This document shows, piece by piece, positions 1 through 5,527 of a stretch of DNA of 5,527 bases. A program made the position numbers and the translations under genes. The DNA lies in the NCBI GenBank assembly GCA_029862935.1, contig JAOTWK010000258.1, positions 1 to 5,527 on the forward strand, given 5' to 3'. Within the stretch, counting starts at the first letter, position 1, and each line of letters starts with the position of its first letter. The stretch is from Gemmatimonadota bacterium. GTDB taxonomy: Bacteria; Gemmatimonadota; Gemmatimonadetes; Gemmatimonadales; GWC2-71-9. The notes under the pieces were generated by a model. It was not told where the DNA came from. It worked only from the letters and a program-made list of their open reading frames with translations, and made no database searches.

Positions 1-149
1 GTGTGGATACCCTGCTCGCCGCAAAGGTGGTCTTCGGGGTGCTGGACGAAATGGCCACCGACTGGGTGCTCTCACGCAAGAACATCCGGCTGGCCTCCCG
101 CGCCGAACCCGTGAGCGACTTGCTGCTGGGTGGTTTGCGGAGGTTCTGA
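1..149 (+). CDS. TetR/AcrR-family transcriptional regulator, C-terminal end (partial)
   Basis: Only the last 48 residues are present; the gene enters from the left edge and its first full codon is at base 3, with stop TGA at 147-149. The translation contains KVVFGVLDEMATDWVLSR followed by a short tail ending LLLGGLRRF. This matches the terminal helices of the ligand-binding and dimerisation domain of TetR regulators of the FadR/AcrR kind, where an [AV]xFGxLDExATxWxLS helix and a final 'D-hydrophobic-GLR' helix recur. Such proteins repress transcription as dimers and release DNA on binding a small, often lipid-like, ligand. The DNA-binding helix-turn-helix lies outside the window, so target and ligand cannot be judged. 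It is convergent with the permease remnant that follows, so the two are not an operon. The family call is by recognition of motif pattern, not by search. Confidence 0.75.
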   Translation, partial: VDTLLAAKVVFGVLDEMATDWVLSRKNIRLASRAEPVSDLLLGGLRRF

Positions 150-203
150 CTCCTGCGGTAACTCGCCGACCCCGCCGTCGCCACGTGCACAGGCGCGTGT
201 CTG

Positions 204-587
204 CTACAGCTCCCGAATCGCCTCGATGGGATCGAGCCGCGCCGCTCGGCTCGCTGGGTACCAGCCGAAGAGGATGCCAACGATCGCCGCGAAGCCGACG
301 GCGAGGAACACGCCGGGAACGTGCAGCCGGATCACGAACTCCCGCCCAAATCCCTGCGCGATCCTCTCCGTGATGTAGATGAGACCTGCACCACCGCCCA
401 CCCCCACCAGAGCACCCAGCAGCGCCAGCGTGAGCGATTCGGCCAGGAAGAGCCGGCGGATGTCCCGATCATCGGCGCCGAGGGCCTGGCGAATCCCGAT
501 TTCGCGCACGCGCTCGCGCACCGAGATCAGCAGCACACTCAGCTGCCCCGCGGGGGCCGGTGCGGCAAGTCGCCTGGCTCCGGACAC
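204..587 (-). pseudogene. 5'-truncated MacB/FtsX-type ABC transporter permease, C-terminal remnant
   Basis: The reading frame gives 127 residues from a GTG at 585-587 to TAG at 204-206. Residues 17-127 are clearly the end of an FtsX/MacB-family permease: SVRERVREIGIRQALGA (22-38) is the cytoplasmic coupling segment after the second transmembrane helix, residues about 52-72 and 91-109 are hydrophobic helices, and the end GWYPASRAARLDPIEAIREL is the family's C-terminal signature. Intact permeases are about 400 residues (about 650 when fused to the ATPase, about 800 when duplicated), with a first helix, a large periplasmic domain and a second helix before this point. None of these is present: residues 1-15 are Ala/Pro/Arg-rich and unlike the family, and neither other minus-strand frame above base 548 resumes the missing sequence. 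The GTG has a GAGGAG directly overlapping it, too close to act as a ribosome binding site. I infer a dead remnant; a very short expressed fragment cannot be excluded. Confidence 0.75.
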
Positions 588-679
588 TCCTCAAGCGAAT
601 GATCATCGATCTGAAACAACCCTCCGGCCCCCACTCGTATCTAAGAGAGAAACCCCGTTCTGCCACCTCGACCCCCGCT

Positions 680-683
680 GGAG
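680..683 (+). promoter_or_regulatory. Ribosome binding site fixing the DUF5916 gene start
   Basis: GGAG lies 10 bases before ATG 694, slightly long but workable spacing. It supports ATG 694 over the more distant in-frame ATG at 379. The protein from 694 begins directly with a signal peptide, whereas the extra 105 residues are an antisense reading of the permease remnant. Confidence 0.5.
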
Positions 684-693
684 CTGTCGTGCC

Positions 694-3411
694 ATGGGAT
701 CCACGCTACGGACATCGCTGTGCGCCTCGCTCGCTCTTGCCGCGACGGTCACGCTGGCACGCTACGCGTGCGCACAGCAGAGCGGCATCCCACCAGAGCC
801 GCCACGGCCCAGCGTGACATCGGCCGCAGTCCCCCTTGCGATCGAGATCCGGCTGGACGGCCGGCTCGACGAGTCTGTGTGGCAAACGGTTCCGGCGGCT
901 ACGGACTTCCGGCAGTCACAGCCCAACGAAGGTGCACCCGCCACCCAGCGTACCGAGGTCAGGTTCCTGTTTGATGACGACGCCCTCTACGTGGGGGCGC
1001 GGATGTTCGACGACCTCGGCGCGGACGGGGTCCGCTCCCGGCTGGTGCGGCGCGACGGCGAGGCGGACAGCGACGACCTCACTCTCTCGTTCGACACGTT
1101 CCACGACCACCTCGGCCGGACGATGTTCAGCGTCAACCCGGCGGGCGTGAAGGGGGATGCGTTCGGGCCAGGCGGCGCCGACCCCGATCAGTCCTGGGAC
1201 CCGGTGTGGGAGGTCGAGACCCGGATCGACTCCTTGGGCTGGACGGCCGAGTTTCGGATCCCGTTTGCACAGCTACGCTTCCCCAAAGACTCGCTGCAGA
1301 CCTGGGGACTCCAGATCGTGCGGATGGTGAGCCGGCTCAACGAACAGTCGCACTGGGCGTTCTGGCGGCTCAACGAAGTGGGCGGCCCACCCAAGTACGG
1401 GCACCTCGAGGGACTCGCGATCGCCACCTCTCCGGCGCGTGCGGAGTTCCTCCCCTACGTCGTGGGGCGGTCGGTGAACGCCGGGACGATCGATCCCGAC
1501 AATCCGCTGCGCGATCAACATGAGCTCGACTCCCGCGTCGGGCTCGATCTCAAGTACCTGCTGACGTCGAATCTCACGCTCACGGCAACCGTCAACCCGG
1601 ACTTCGGGCAGGTGGAAGTCGATCCGGCCGTCGTGAACCTGTCGGCGTTCGAGACCTCTTTTTCGGAGCAGCGACCGTTCTTCGTCGAAGGGCGAGGACT
1701 GATCCGCTATGGCAGCCTGAACTGCTTCTTCTGCAGCAACGTGTCGTCGCTCAGCCTCTTCTACTCCCGTCGGATCGGTCGTCCGCCACAAGGGACGCAA
1801 AACGCTGAGACCGCCGGCGAGTACGCGGCCGTCCCCGATAACACCACGATACTTGGCGCTGCCAAGATCACGGGGCGCACGTCGCGCGGGTGGTCCGTCG
1901 GGATCCTTGATGCAGTGACGAGCCGCGAGCATGCGACCGTGATCGGGAGTGACGGTTCGCGGATGACGATGGATGTCGAACCGTTCGCCAACTACTTCGT
2001 TGGACGCGTCGCCAGAGATCTGTATGGCGGCAACCTTCAGATCGGCGGCATGGTCACCTCGGTGGCACGCAGCCTGGGCGATCCAGCGCTCGCGAGTCTA
2101 CTCACAAGGCACGCCGAGGGATTCGGGCTCGAGTCGAACCTCTGGCTCGCGGACCGCACCTACCGGCTGATGACGAACCTCGCCGTCTCTCAGGTGACCG
2201 GAGACTCAGCCGCGATCCTCCGTGTCCAGCGCTCGAGCGCCCGCTACTTCCAGCGGCCCGACCGTCAGCACGGCGGCAACGGCGTGTTTACTGATGCCTT
2301 CGACCCCTCCCTCACGGCGATGCGGGGATTCGGCGCGTACCTGCGGTTCTCGAAGGAGTCGGGGAACTGGCTCTGGGAGCTGTCCACCAACATCCGCAGC
2401 CCAGGGTTCGAGGTGAACGACCTCGCCTTCCTCAGTCGGGCGGACTACGTGTGGATGAGCGGCAACCTGGTGCGGCAGTTCACGAAGCCCACGAAGTACT
2501 ATCGATCGATGTTCCTGATCGCAGGCGGGCAGCAGCAGTACAACTTCGACGGCGACCTAACCGACCGGCAGGTGCAGGCGTTCGCGCAGATCGAGGCACC
2601 CAACTACTGGAACGTCTTCACCTTCTTCATTCATCGGCCGTCGGTGTTCGACGACCGCCTGACGCGCGGTGGACCGGTCGTGCGGAGGCCGGGCGTCAAT
2701 TTCTGGTCTCTCGGCGTGTCGACGGATTCTCGGAAGGCATTGGTCTTGGAGACGAATCCCGAGTACGGCTGCACCAGCGAGGGGGCGTGCCAGTACACTA
2801 TCGGTCTGACCGCGACCATCCGACCCGCGTCCAATATCGTGCTGAGTCTCGGGCCGACCTTCACCCACGATGAGGCTCGGGCGCAATACATCACCCGCGT
2901 CGACGATCCGACCGCCACGGATTTCTTCGGCAGCCGCTACGTCTTCTCCAGCCTCGAGCAGAACACGGTCGCGATGGACACCCGACTGAACATCACGTTC
3001 ACGCCGACGCTCTCGCTCGAGGTCTACGCGCAGCCCTTCATTTCCGGCAACCGGTTCATGGACTTCAAAGAATTCGACGCACCGCGGGGGCTCGGGAAGA
3101 GCGTGTACGGTCGGGACGTCGGGAGCATCTCGCTCAGCAACGGGACCTACTCGGTGGATCCGGACGCCGCCGGGCCGGCGGCGCCGTTCACGATCGACGA
3201 CCCCGATTTCACGTTCCGCTCGCTCCGCGGCAACGCCGTCCTGCGATGGGAATTCCACCCCGGATCAACACTCTTCTTCGTGTGGACCCTATCGCGGGCC
3301 GACAGCGAGCCGGTCGGCAGGCTGGATTTCTCGCGCGACGTTCGTGCGCTGTTTGCCGGGGGATCGGACAACATCTTCCTGCTCAAGGTGAACTACTGGT
3401 TCGCCTGGTAG
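694..3411 (+). CDS. DUF5916 outer-membrane protein with N-terminal CBM9-like domain
   Basis: A complete 905-residue exported protein. Residues 1-27 are a signal peptide: short basic start, hydrophobic LCASLALAATVTLA stretch, and cleavage likely after A25-C26-A27. Residues about 45-245 resemble a family 9 carbohydrate-binding module: GRLDESVW (56-63), FSVNPAGVKGDA (from 145) and GWTAEFRIPFAQLRF (182-196). From about 250 to the end is the DUF5916 domain. Its hallmark NPDFGQVEVDPAVVNL (301-316) runs into SAFETSFSEQRPFFVEG (317-333), followed by FYSRRIGR. The rest alternates aromatic-rich beta strands, and the chain ends NIFLLKVNYWFAW with a terminal aromatic residue, as BAM-assembled outer-membrane barrels do. 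Length is normal for the family (about 700-900). The biochemical role is not established; carbohydrate binding or surface transport is inference from the domains. Oddities are two cysteine pairs, C344-F-F-C347 and C693/C699. The start is chosen on the signal peptide and the upstream GGAG. It is convergent with the PHP gene, 34 bases apart. Confidence 0.9.
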   Translation: MGSTLRTSLCASLALAATVTLARYACAQQSGIPPEPPRPSVTSAAVPLAIEIRLDGRLDESVWQTVPAATDFRQSQPNEGAPATQRTEVRFLFDDDALYVGARMFDDLGADGVRSRLVRRDGEADSDDLTLSFDTFHDHLGRTMFSVNPAGVKGDAFGPGGADPDQSWDPVWEVETRIDSLGWTAEFRIPFAQLRFPKDSLQTWGLQIVRMVSRLNEQSHWAFWRLNEVGGPPKYGHLEGLAIATSPARAEFLPYVVGRSVNAGTIDPDNPLRDQHELDSRVGLDLKYLLTSNLTLTATVNPDFGQVEVDPAVVNLSAFETSFSEQRPFFVEGRGLIRYGSLNCFFCSNVSSLSLFYSRRIGRPPQGTQNAETAGEYAAVPDNTTILGAAKITGRTSRGWSVGILDAVTSREHATVIGSDGSRMTMDVEPFANYFVGRVARDLYGGNLQIGGMVTSVARSLGDPALASLLTRHAEGFGLESNLWLADRTYRLMTNLAVSQVTGDSAAILRVQRSSARYFQRPDRQHGGNGVFTDAFDPSLTAMRGFGAYLRFSKESGNWLWELSTNIRSPGFEVNDLAFLSRADYVWMSGNLVRQFTKPTKYYRSMFLIAGGQQQYNFDGDLTDRQVQAFAQIEAPNYWNVFTFFIHRPSVFDDRLTRGGPVVRRPGVNFWSLGVSTDSRKALVLETNPEYGCTSEGACQYTIGLTATIRPASNIVLSLGPTFTHDEARAQYITRVDDPTATDFFGSRYVFSSLEQNTVAMDTRLNITFTPTLSLEVYAQPFISGNRFMDFKEFDAPRGLGKSVYGRDVGSISLSNGTYSVDPDAAGPAAPFTIDDPDFTFRSLRGNAVLRWEFHPGSTLFFVWTLSRADSEPVGRLDFSRDVRALFAGGSDNIFLLKVNYWFAW

Positions 3412-3445
3412 GCGGAGCGGTAGACCCCAAGGCAGCTCGCGGGGC

Positions 3446-4786
3446 TCAGCGGCGTTTCGGCCGCACCGGCTGCGTCCACGCCACCTCCACTTCGCCGGGA
3501 CGGTACGGGTTCTCCTTCGGCTTGGACGACGTGACCTTGGCACGCACGTACATCTCGTCACCCGTGAACGCATAGGATGCCGAGGTGCCGGCGACCTCCG
3601 CGAGCACTTCTCCAAGAGTCTCATCGTACAGGTATCGGACCGACGCACCGTCTCCTGGTGCGTCGATGGGCATGGGCGACGGGTAGCCGCCGCGCGTCCC
3701 AATGAACCGGATCGTGTAGTCGACGCCCTCTTCGGGCTCGACCGCGACGAACATGCTCTCGCTGGTTACCGAGACCGACGTCACCTGGACGCCAGTCGAG
3801 CTGTAGAAATCGCCGCGCTCCATCGCAGCAACCAGCGAATCGGCCTGCAGCATGGATGAGCGTACCATCACCCATCCCCGTCCCGGATTGCTGTGCGCCG
3901 AGTCCAACATCCTATAGTTGTGTGCGTCATCGACGGCGACACCGTACATCGTCTCTCGACCGGCGTTGAGCCGCTCGGCCAGAATGATGTCCCAAAGGCG
4001 TTCGGCGCTGGGACGGAGGGAGTCTCCTTCGTTGTGAACCGCCGGATGCCCGTTGTAAACCTCGAAGAACCGCTCGCGTTCCAGGTGGATCAGATCCTCC
4101 GCCGAGATTGCCCAGCCGTAGTTGGGGTGGTTGATGTGAGGGAACATGGGCCGCCCGGTCAGCCGACGCTGCTCCAGCACGGCGTCGACGTTGTTCTGCA
4201 TGACCTCGCGCACGCTGCCCCCGCCCCTAGGCTCAATCAACTCCCGGATGTTGGTGGCATTGACGTGAATGGGCTTCGACTCGAACCGATCGGTAATCTC
4301 CTCGCTCTGGAGCACCAGGAACCGATTCGGCTCTTCGAACAGGGCACGGTACTCGCCCAACGTCTTGAGCCGCACGAAGCGCCCTTGCTGGTCCTCCCGC
4401 ACCTCGACCCAATTCCGGCCGAAGCGAGCAATGTACGTCTCGAGATTCGCGACGCCTCCCGCGTGCTCGGTCACCTCCACCCAATGCTCCCCTTTTGCCA
4501 ACACATTGTGATCTGACAGCGCGACGAACGCGTAGCCGTGCCGCTTGTACCAATCGACGATCAGCTCCGGGTAGTCGTCACCGTCGCTCCACAGTGAGTG
4601 GGTGTGGAGGTTGCCCTTCCACCACCGGGGCTCCGGTGCACCAGCGCACGAGACCGTGAGCGCCGTCGCAGCGATGATCGTCAGACACACTCCCCTCGAG
4701 GTGGCCCCCCGACATCGACCCCGATATGCGTGTCGGATGACCCTGCGCTCGACCGGGCGCCTGATGCAGTCAGATCGATTGAACAT
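3446..4786 (-). CDS. PHP-domain metal-dependent phosphoesterase-like lipoprotein
   Basis: A 446-residue protein read from ATG 4784-4786. PHP motifs appear in order: H61-T-H63 in WKGNLHTHSLWSDGD, S91-D92-H93-N94, E162/E163, H174 (HVNA), H220 (NHPN), and D286-D287-A288-H289-N290. These are the usual His/Asp/Glu ligands of the three-metal PHP phosphoesterase site, so it is probably catalytic. The family includes histidinol phosphatase, polymerase and nuclease domains; the substrate here is unknown. Residues 33-47 form a hydrophobic segment ending LTVSC, which fits a lipobox with C47 as the lipidated cysteine, so the enzyme probably sits on the periplasmic face of a membrane. The N-terminal basic part before it (about 32 residues) is long for a lipoprotein signal. 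After about residue 335 a beta-rich C-terminal domain follows, with GDFYSSTGV, IRFIGTRGG, GDEMYVRAKV and AWTQPV, typical of secreted PHP proteins. The reading frame is open up to a GTG at 4837, adding 17 residues that look non-genic. A GGGGGA eight bases before the ATG is a weak ribosome binding site. Confidence 0.85.
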   Translation of the reverse strand: MFNRSDCIRRPVERRVIRHAYRGRCRGATSRGVCLTIIAATALTVSCAGAPEPRWWKGNLHTHSLWSDGDDYPELIVDWYKRHGYAFVALSDHNVLAKGEHWVEVTEHAGGVANLETYIARFGRNWVEVREDQQGRFVRLKTLGEYRALFEEPNRFLVLQSEEITDRFESKPIHVNATNIRELIEPRGGGSVREVMQNNVDAVLEQRRLTGRPMFPHINHPNYGWAISAEDLIHLERERFFEVYNGHPAVHNEGDSLRPSAERLWDIILAERLNAGRETMYGVAVDDAHNYRMLDSAHSNPGRGWVMVRSSMLQADSLVAAMERGDFYSSTGVQVTSVSVTSESMFVAVEPEEGVDYTIRFIGTRGGYPSPMPIDAPGDGASVRYLYDETLGEVLAEVAGTSASYAFTGDEMYVRAKVTSSKPKENPYRPGEVEVAWTQPVRPKRR

Positions 4787-4818
4787 GACGGAGGTCCCCC
4801 GTGACTGGATCGGGGTAT

Positions 4819-4848
4819 AGAATAGGAGACATCGCACGGATGCGCCAA
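4819..4848 (-). promoter_or_regulatory. Possible promoter of the PHP gene, overlapping a possible opposite -10
   Basis: Read on the minus strand, TTGGCG (4843-4848) and TATTCT (4819-4824) are separated by 18 bases; each matches the sigma70 consensus at 4 of 6 positions. Transcription would start near 4812 and leave a leader of about 25 bases before ATG 4786. It would also begin downstream of the alternative GTG 4837, arguing against that start. On the plus strand the same AT-rich island reads TATAGAAT (4816-4823), a good -10 for the peptidase gene, but no -35 is seen at proper distance. Evidence is by motif only, in a phylum with poorly known promoter consensus. Confidence 0.3.
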
Positions 4849-4875
4849 ACCACCGATCACCTCAGCGAGGACTGA
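4840..4875 (+). other. 11-codon upstream mini-ORF coupled to the peptidase start
   Basis: ATG 4840 opens a frame reading MRQTTDHLSED and ends at TGA 4873-4875, whose last base is the A of the peptidase ATG (TGATG overlap). An AGGAG at 4824-4828 lies 11 bases upstream of the ATG, long but possible spacing. The arrangement could couple translation of the mini-ORF to the peptidase. Against it, such short frames arise by chance, the peptide has no attenuator-like codon run, and if TATAGAAT (4816-4823) were the -10 the transcript would start after the AGGAG. Confidence 0.2.
4867..4870 (+). promoter_or_regulatory. Ribosome binding site of the M1 peptidase gene
   Basis: GAGG ends four bases before ATG 4875. 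The spacing is a little short, but it is the only purine-rich site just before the ATG, and the protein from this ATG opens directly with a signal peptide. Confidence 0.45.
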
Positions 4876-5527
4876 TGCCCGATCGACGACTCGCCGCCAC
4901 GCTGCTCCTGTTGGGCGCAATGAGCTGGCACCCGATCCAGGCCCAAACGGACCCGCGCGCGTCGGGCGGGCCGCTGCCGCCGGAGCAGGCAGCCTACGAC
5001 GTGCGGTTCTACGATCTCGCCGTCGCCGTGAGTCCCGACGATAGCTCGATCACCGGAGCGATCGTCGTGCACGCCGATGTGATCACACCGCTCGAGGCGT
5101 TCGTGCTCGATCTCGACACCGTGTTCGGGATCATCGAGACGAGCCTCGACGGCACCGCGCTCAGCCACAAGCGGAGAGGTGGGCAGCTCTGGATCTCCCT
5201 GCCCCATCGGTTCGACGCCGGAGAGCGCCTGGCAGTCCGCGTGGCATATGCCGGCAAGCCGCGATCGGTCCGCCGCGGCGGATTCGACGGCTTCATCTGG
5301 ACCCAAACGCCCGACGGACTCCCGTGGGTCACCGTGTCCTGCGAGCTGTTCGGTGCCGATCTGTGGTGGCCCACCAAGGACCATCTCTCCGACGAACCCG
5401 ACTCCATGGCCCTGCACATCACCGTCGAGCGGCCGCTCGTCGTGGCGGCCAACGGACGCTTGCGATCCGTCACCGAGTCGCCGGCCGGCCGGACCTTTCA
5501 TTGGTTCGTTTCCACCCCGATCAACAA
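4875..5527 (+). CDS. Exported M1-family metallopeptidase (aminopeptidase N-like), N-terminal part (partial)
   Basis: The frame from ATG 4875 stays open for 217 codons to the window end, so only the N-terminal region is seen. Residues 1-23 form a signal peptide (RR at 4-5, then LAATLLLLGAM, cleavage likely after IQA23), placing the enzyme in the periplasm or outside. Residues about 40-217 are the beta-sandwich N-terminal domain of M1 peptidases: YDVRFYDLAVAVSP at the start, an ITG strand, FVLDLD, FDGFIWTQTPDGLPW, then WWPTKDHLSDEPDSM (164-178), a family landmark, and TFHWFVSTPIN at the end. The catalytic GxMEN and HExxHxxxxE motifs would lie further on, outside the window, so activity cannot be confirmed. 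M1 enzymes are zinc aminopeptidases trimming N-terminal residues from peptides; an exported copy suggests peptide scavenging, which is inference. It is divergent from the PHP gene across 88 bases. Confidence 0.85.
   Translation, partial: MPDRRLAATLLLLGAMSWHPIQAQTDPRASGGPLPPEQAAYDVRFYDLAVAVSPDDSSITGAIVVHADVITPLEAFVLDLDTVFGIIETSLDGTALSHKRRGGQLWISLPHRFDAGERLAVRVAYAGKPRSVRRGGFDGFIWTQTPDGLPWVTVSCELFGADLWWPTKDHLSDEPDSMALHITVERPLVVAANGRLRSVTESPAGRTFHWFVSTPIN

Noticed and set aside
181..200. Imperfect inverted repeat CACGTG/CGCGTG between the TetR and permease genes
   Set aside because: Only five of six bases pair and there is no T-run, so it is not a supportable terminator.
599..644. ATGATCAT palindrome and TATCTAAG as operator or promoter for the DUF5916 gene
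   Set aside because: The palindrome is only 8 bases, and the -10-like TATCTA matches 3 of 6 with no -35 at suitable spacing.
379..693. In-frame 105-codon upstream extension of the DUF5916 gene
   Set aside because: It runs antisense through the permease remnant, is Arg/Ser/Pro-rich with no domain character, and would bury the signal peptide that begins at ATG 694.
1273..1932. 219-residue open frame on the minus strand
   Set aside because: Antisense shadow of the DUF5916 gene; composition is low in hydrophobic structure and no family motif is visible.
2557..3258. 233-residue open frame on the minus strand
   Set aside because: It lies wholly antisense to the DUF5916 barrel region, is rich in Arg/Glu/Val as expected from reading GC-rich codons backwards, and has no recognisable domain.
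3893..4516. 207-residue open frame on the plus strand opposite the PHP gene
   Set aside because: The PHP frame has clear ordered catalytic motifs here, so this frame is its antisense reflection.
4787..4837. GTG 4837 as start of the PHP gene
   Set aside because: It adds 17 residues before an already long N-region, has no ribosome binding site, and lies upstream of the likely transcription start near 4812.
5364..5408. Thr167 in place of the Cys common in the WWPxKDH landmark of M1 peptidases
   Set aside because: This position varies in bacterial M1 proteins and is not catalytic, so it is not a sign of inactivity.
4857..5501. 214-residue minus-strand frame opposite the M1 peptidase
   Set aside because: The plus-strand frame from 4875 reads as a signal peptide plus recognisable M1 N-terminal domain; the minus frame has none of this.

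Overview
The window is GC-rich bacterial DNA coding for cell-envelope proteins. The organism is most likely a Gemmatimonadota member or a related soil or sediment lineage. This is inferred from the DUF5916 outer-membrane protein, the secreted PHP-domain lipoprotein, the exported M1-type peptidase and the MacB/FtsX permease, a combination common in that phylum. Acidobacteriota cannot be excluded from sequence alone.

Layout. Bases 1-149 (+) carry the last 48 residues of a TetR/AcrR-family regulator that begins outside the window. Bases 204-587 (-) carry only the C-terminal end of a MacB/FtsX-type ABC permease, which loses its family sequence abruptly near base 548 and is best read as a 5'-truncated remnant. 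Bases 694-3411 (+) encode a complete 905-residue secreted DUF5916 protein with an N-terminal CBM9-like domain and a predicted outer-membrane beta-barrel. Bases 3446-4786 (-), convergent with it, encode a 446-residue PHP-domain metal-dependent phosphoesterase-like protein that is probably a lipoprotein. Bases 4875-5527 (+), divergent from the PHP gene, hold the first 217 residues of an exported M1-family (aminopeptidase N-like) metallopeptidase cut off by the window end.

The spaces between genes are short. Bases 150-203 show nothing recognisable. Bases 588-693 are the leader of the DUF5916 gene, with one plausible ribosome binding site and no clear promoter. Bases 3412-3445 separate two convergent stops without a convincing terminator. 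Bases 4787-4874 are a divergent control region with an AT-rich island that could serve as -10 element in both directions, and an 11-codon mini-ORF whose stop overlaps the peptidase start.

The three main genes all encode proteins exported beyond the cytoplasm (an outer-membrane barrel, a lipoprotein hydrolase, a secreted peptidase). They are not in one operon, so a shared pathway (surface polymer or peptide scavenging) is only a guess. No mobile element, CRISPR array, RNA gene or defence system is visible. The most unusual points are the decapitated permease, the cysteine pairs in the barrel protein, and the compact divergent control region.
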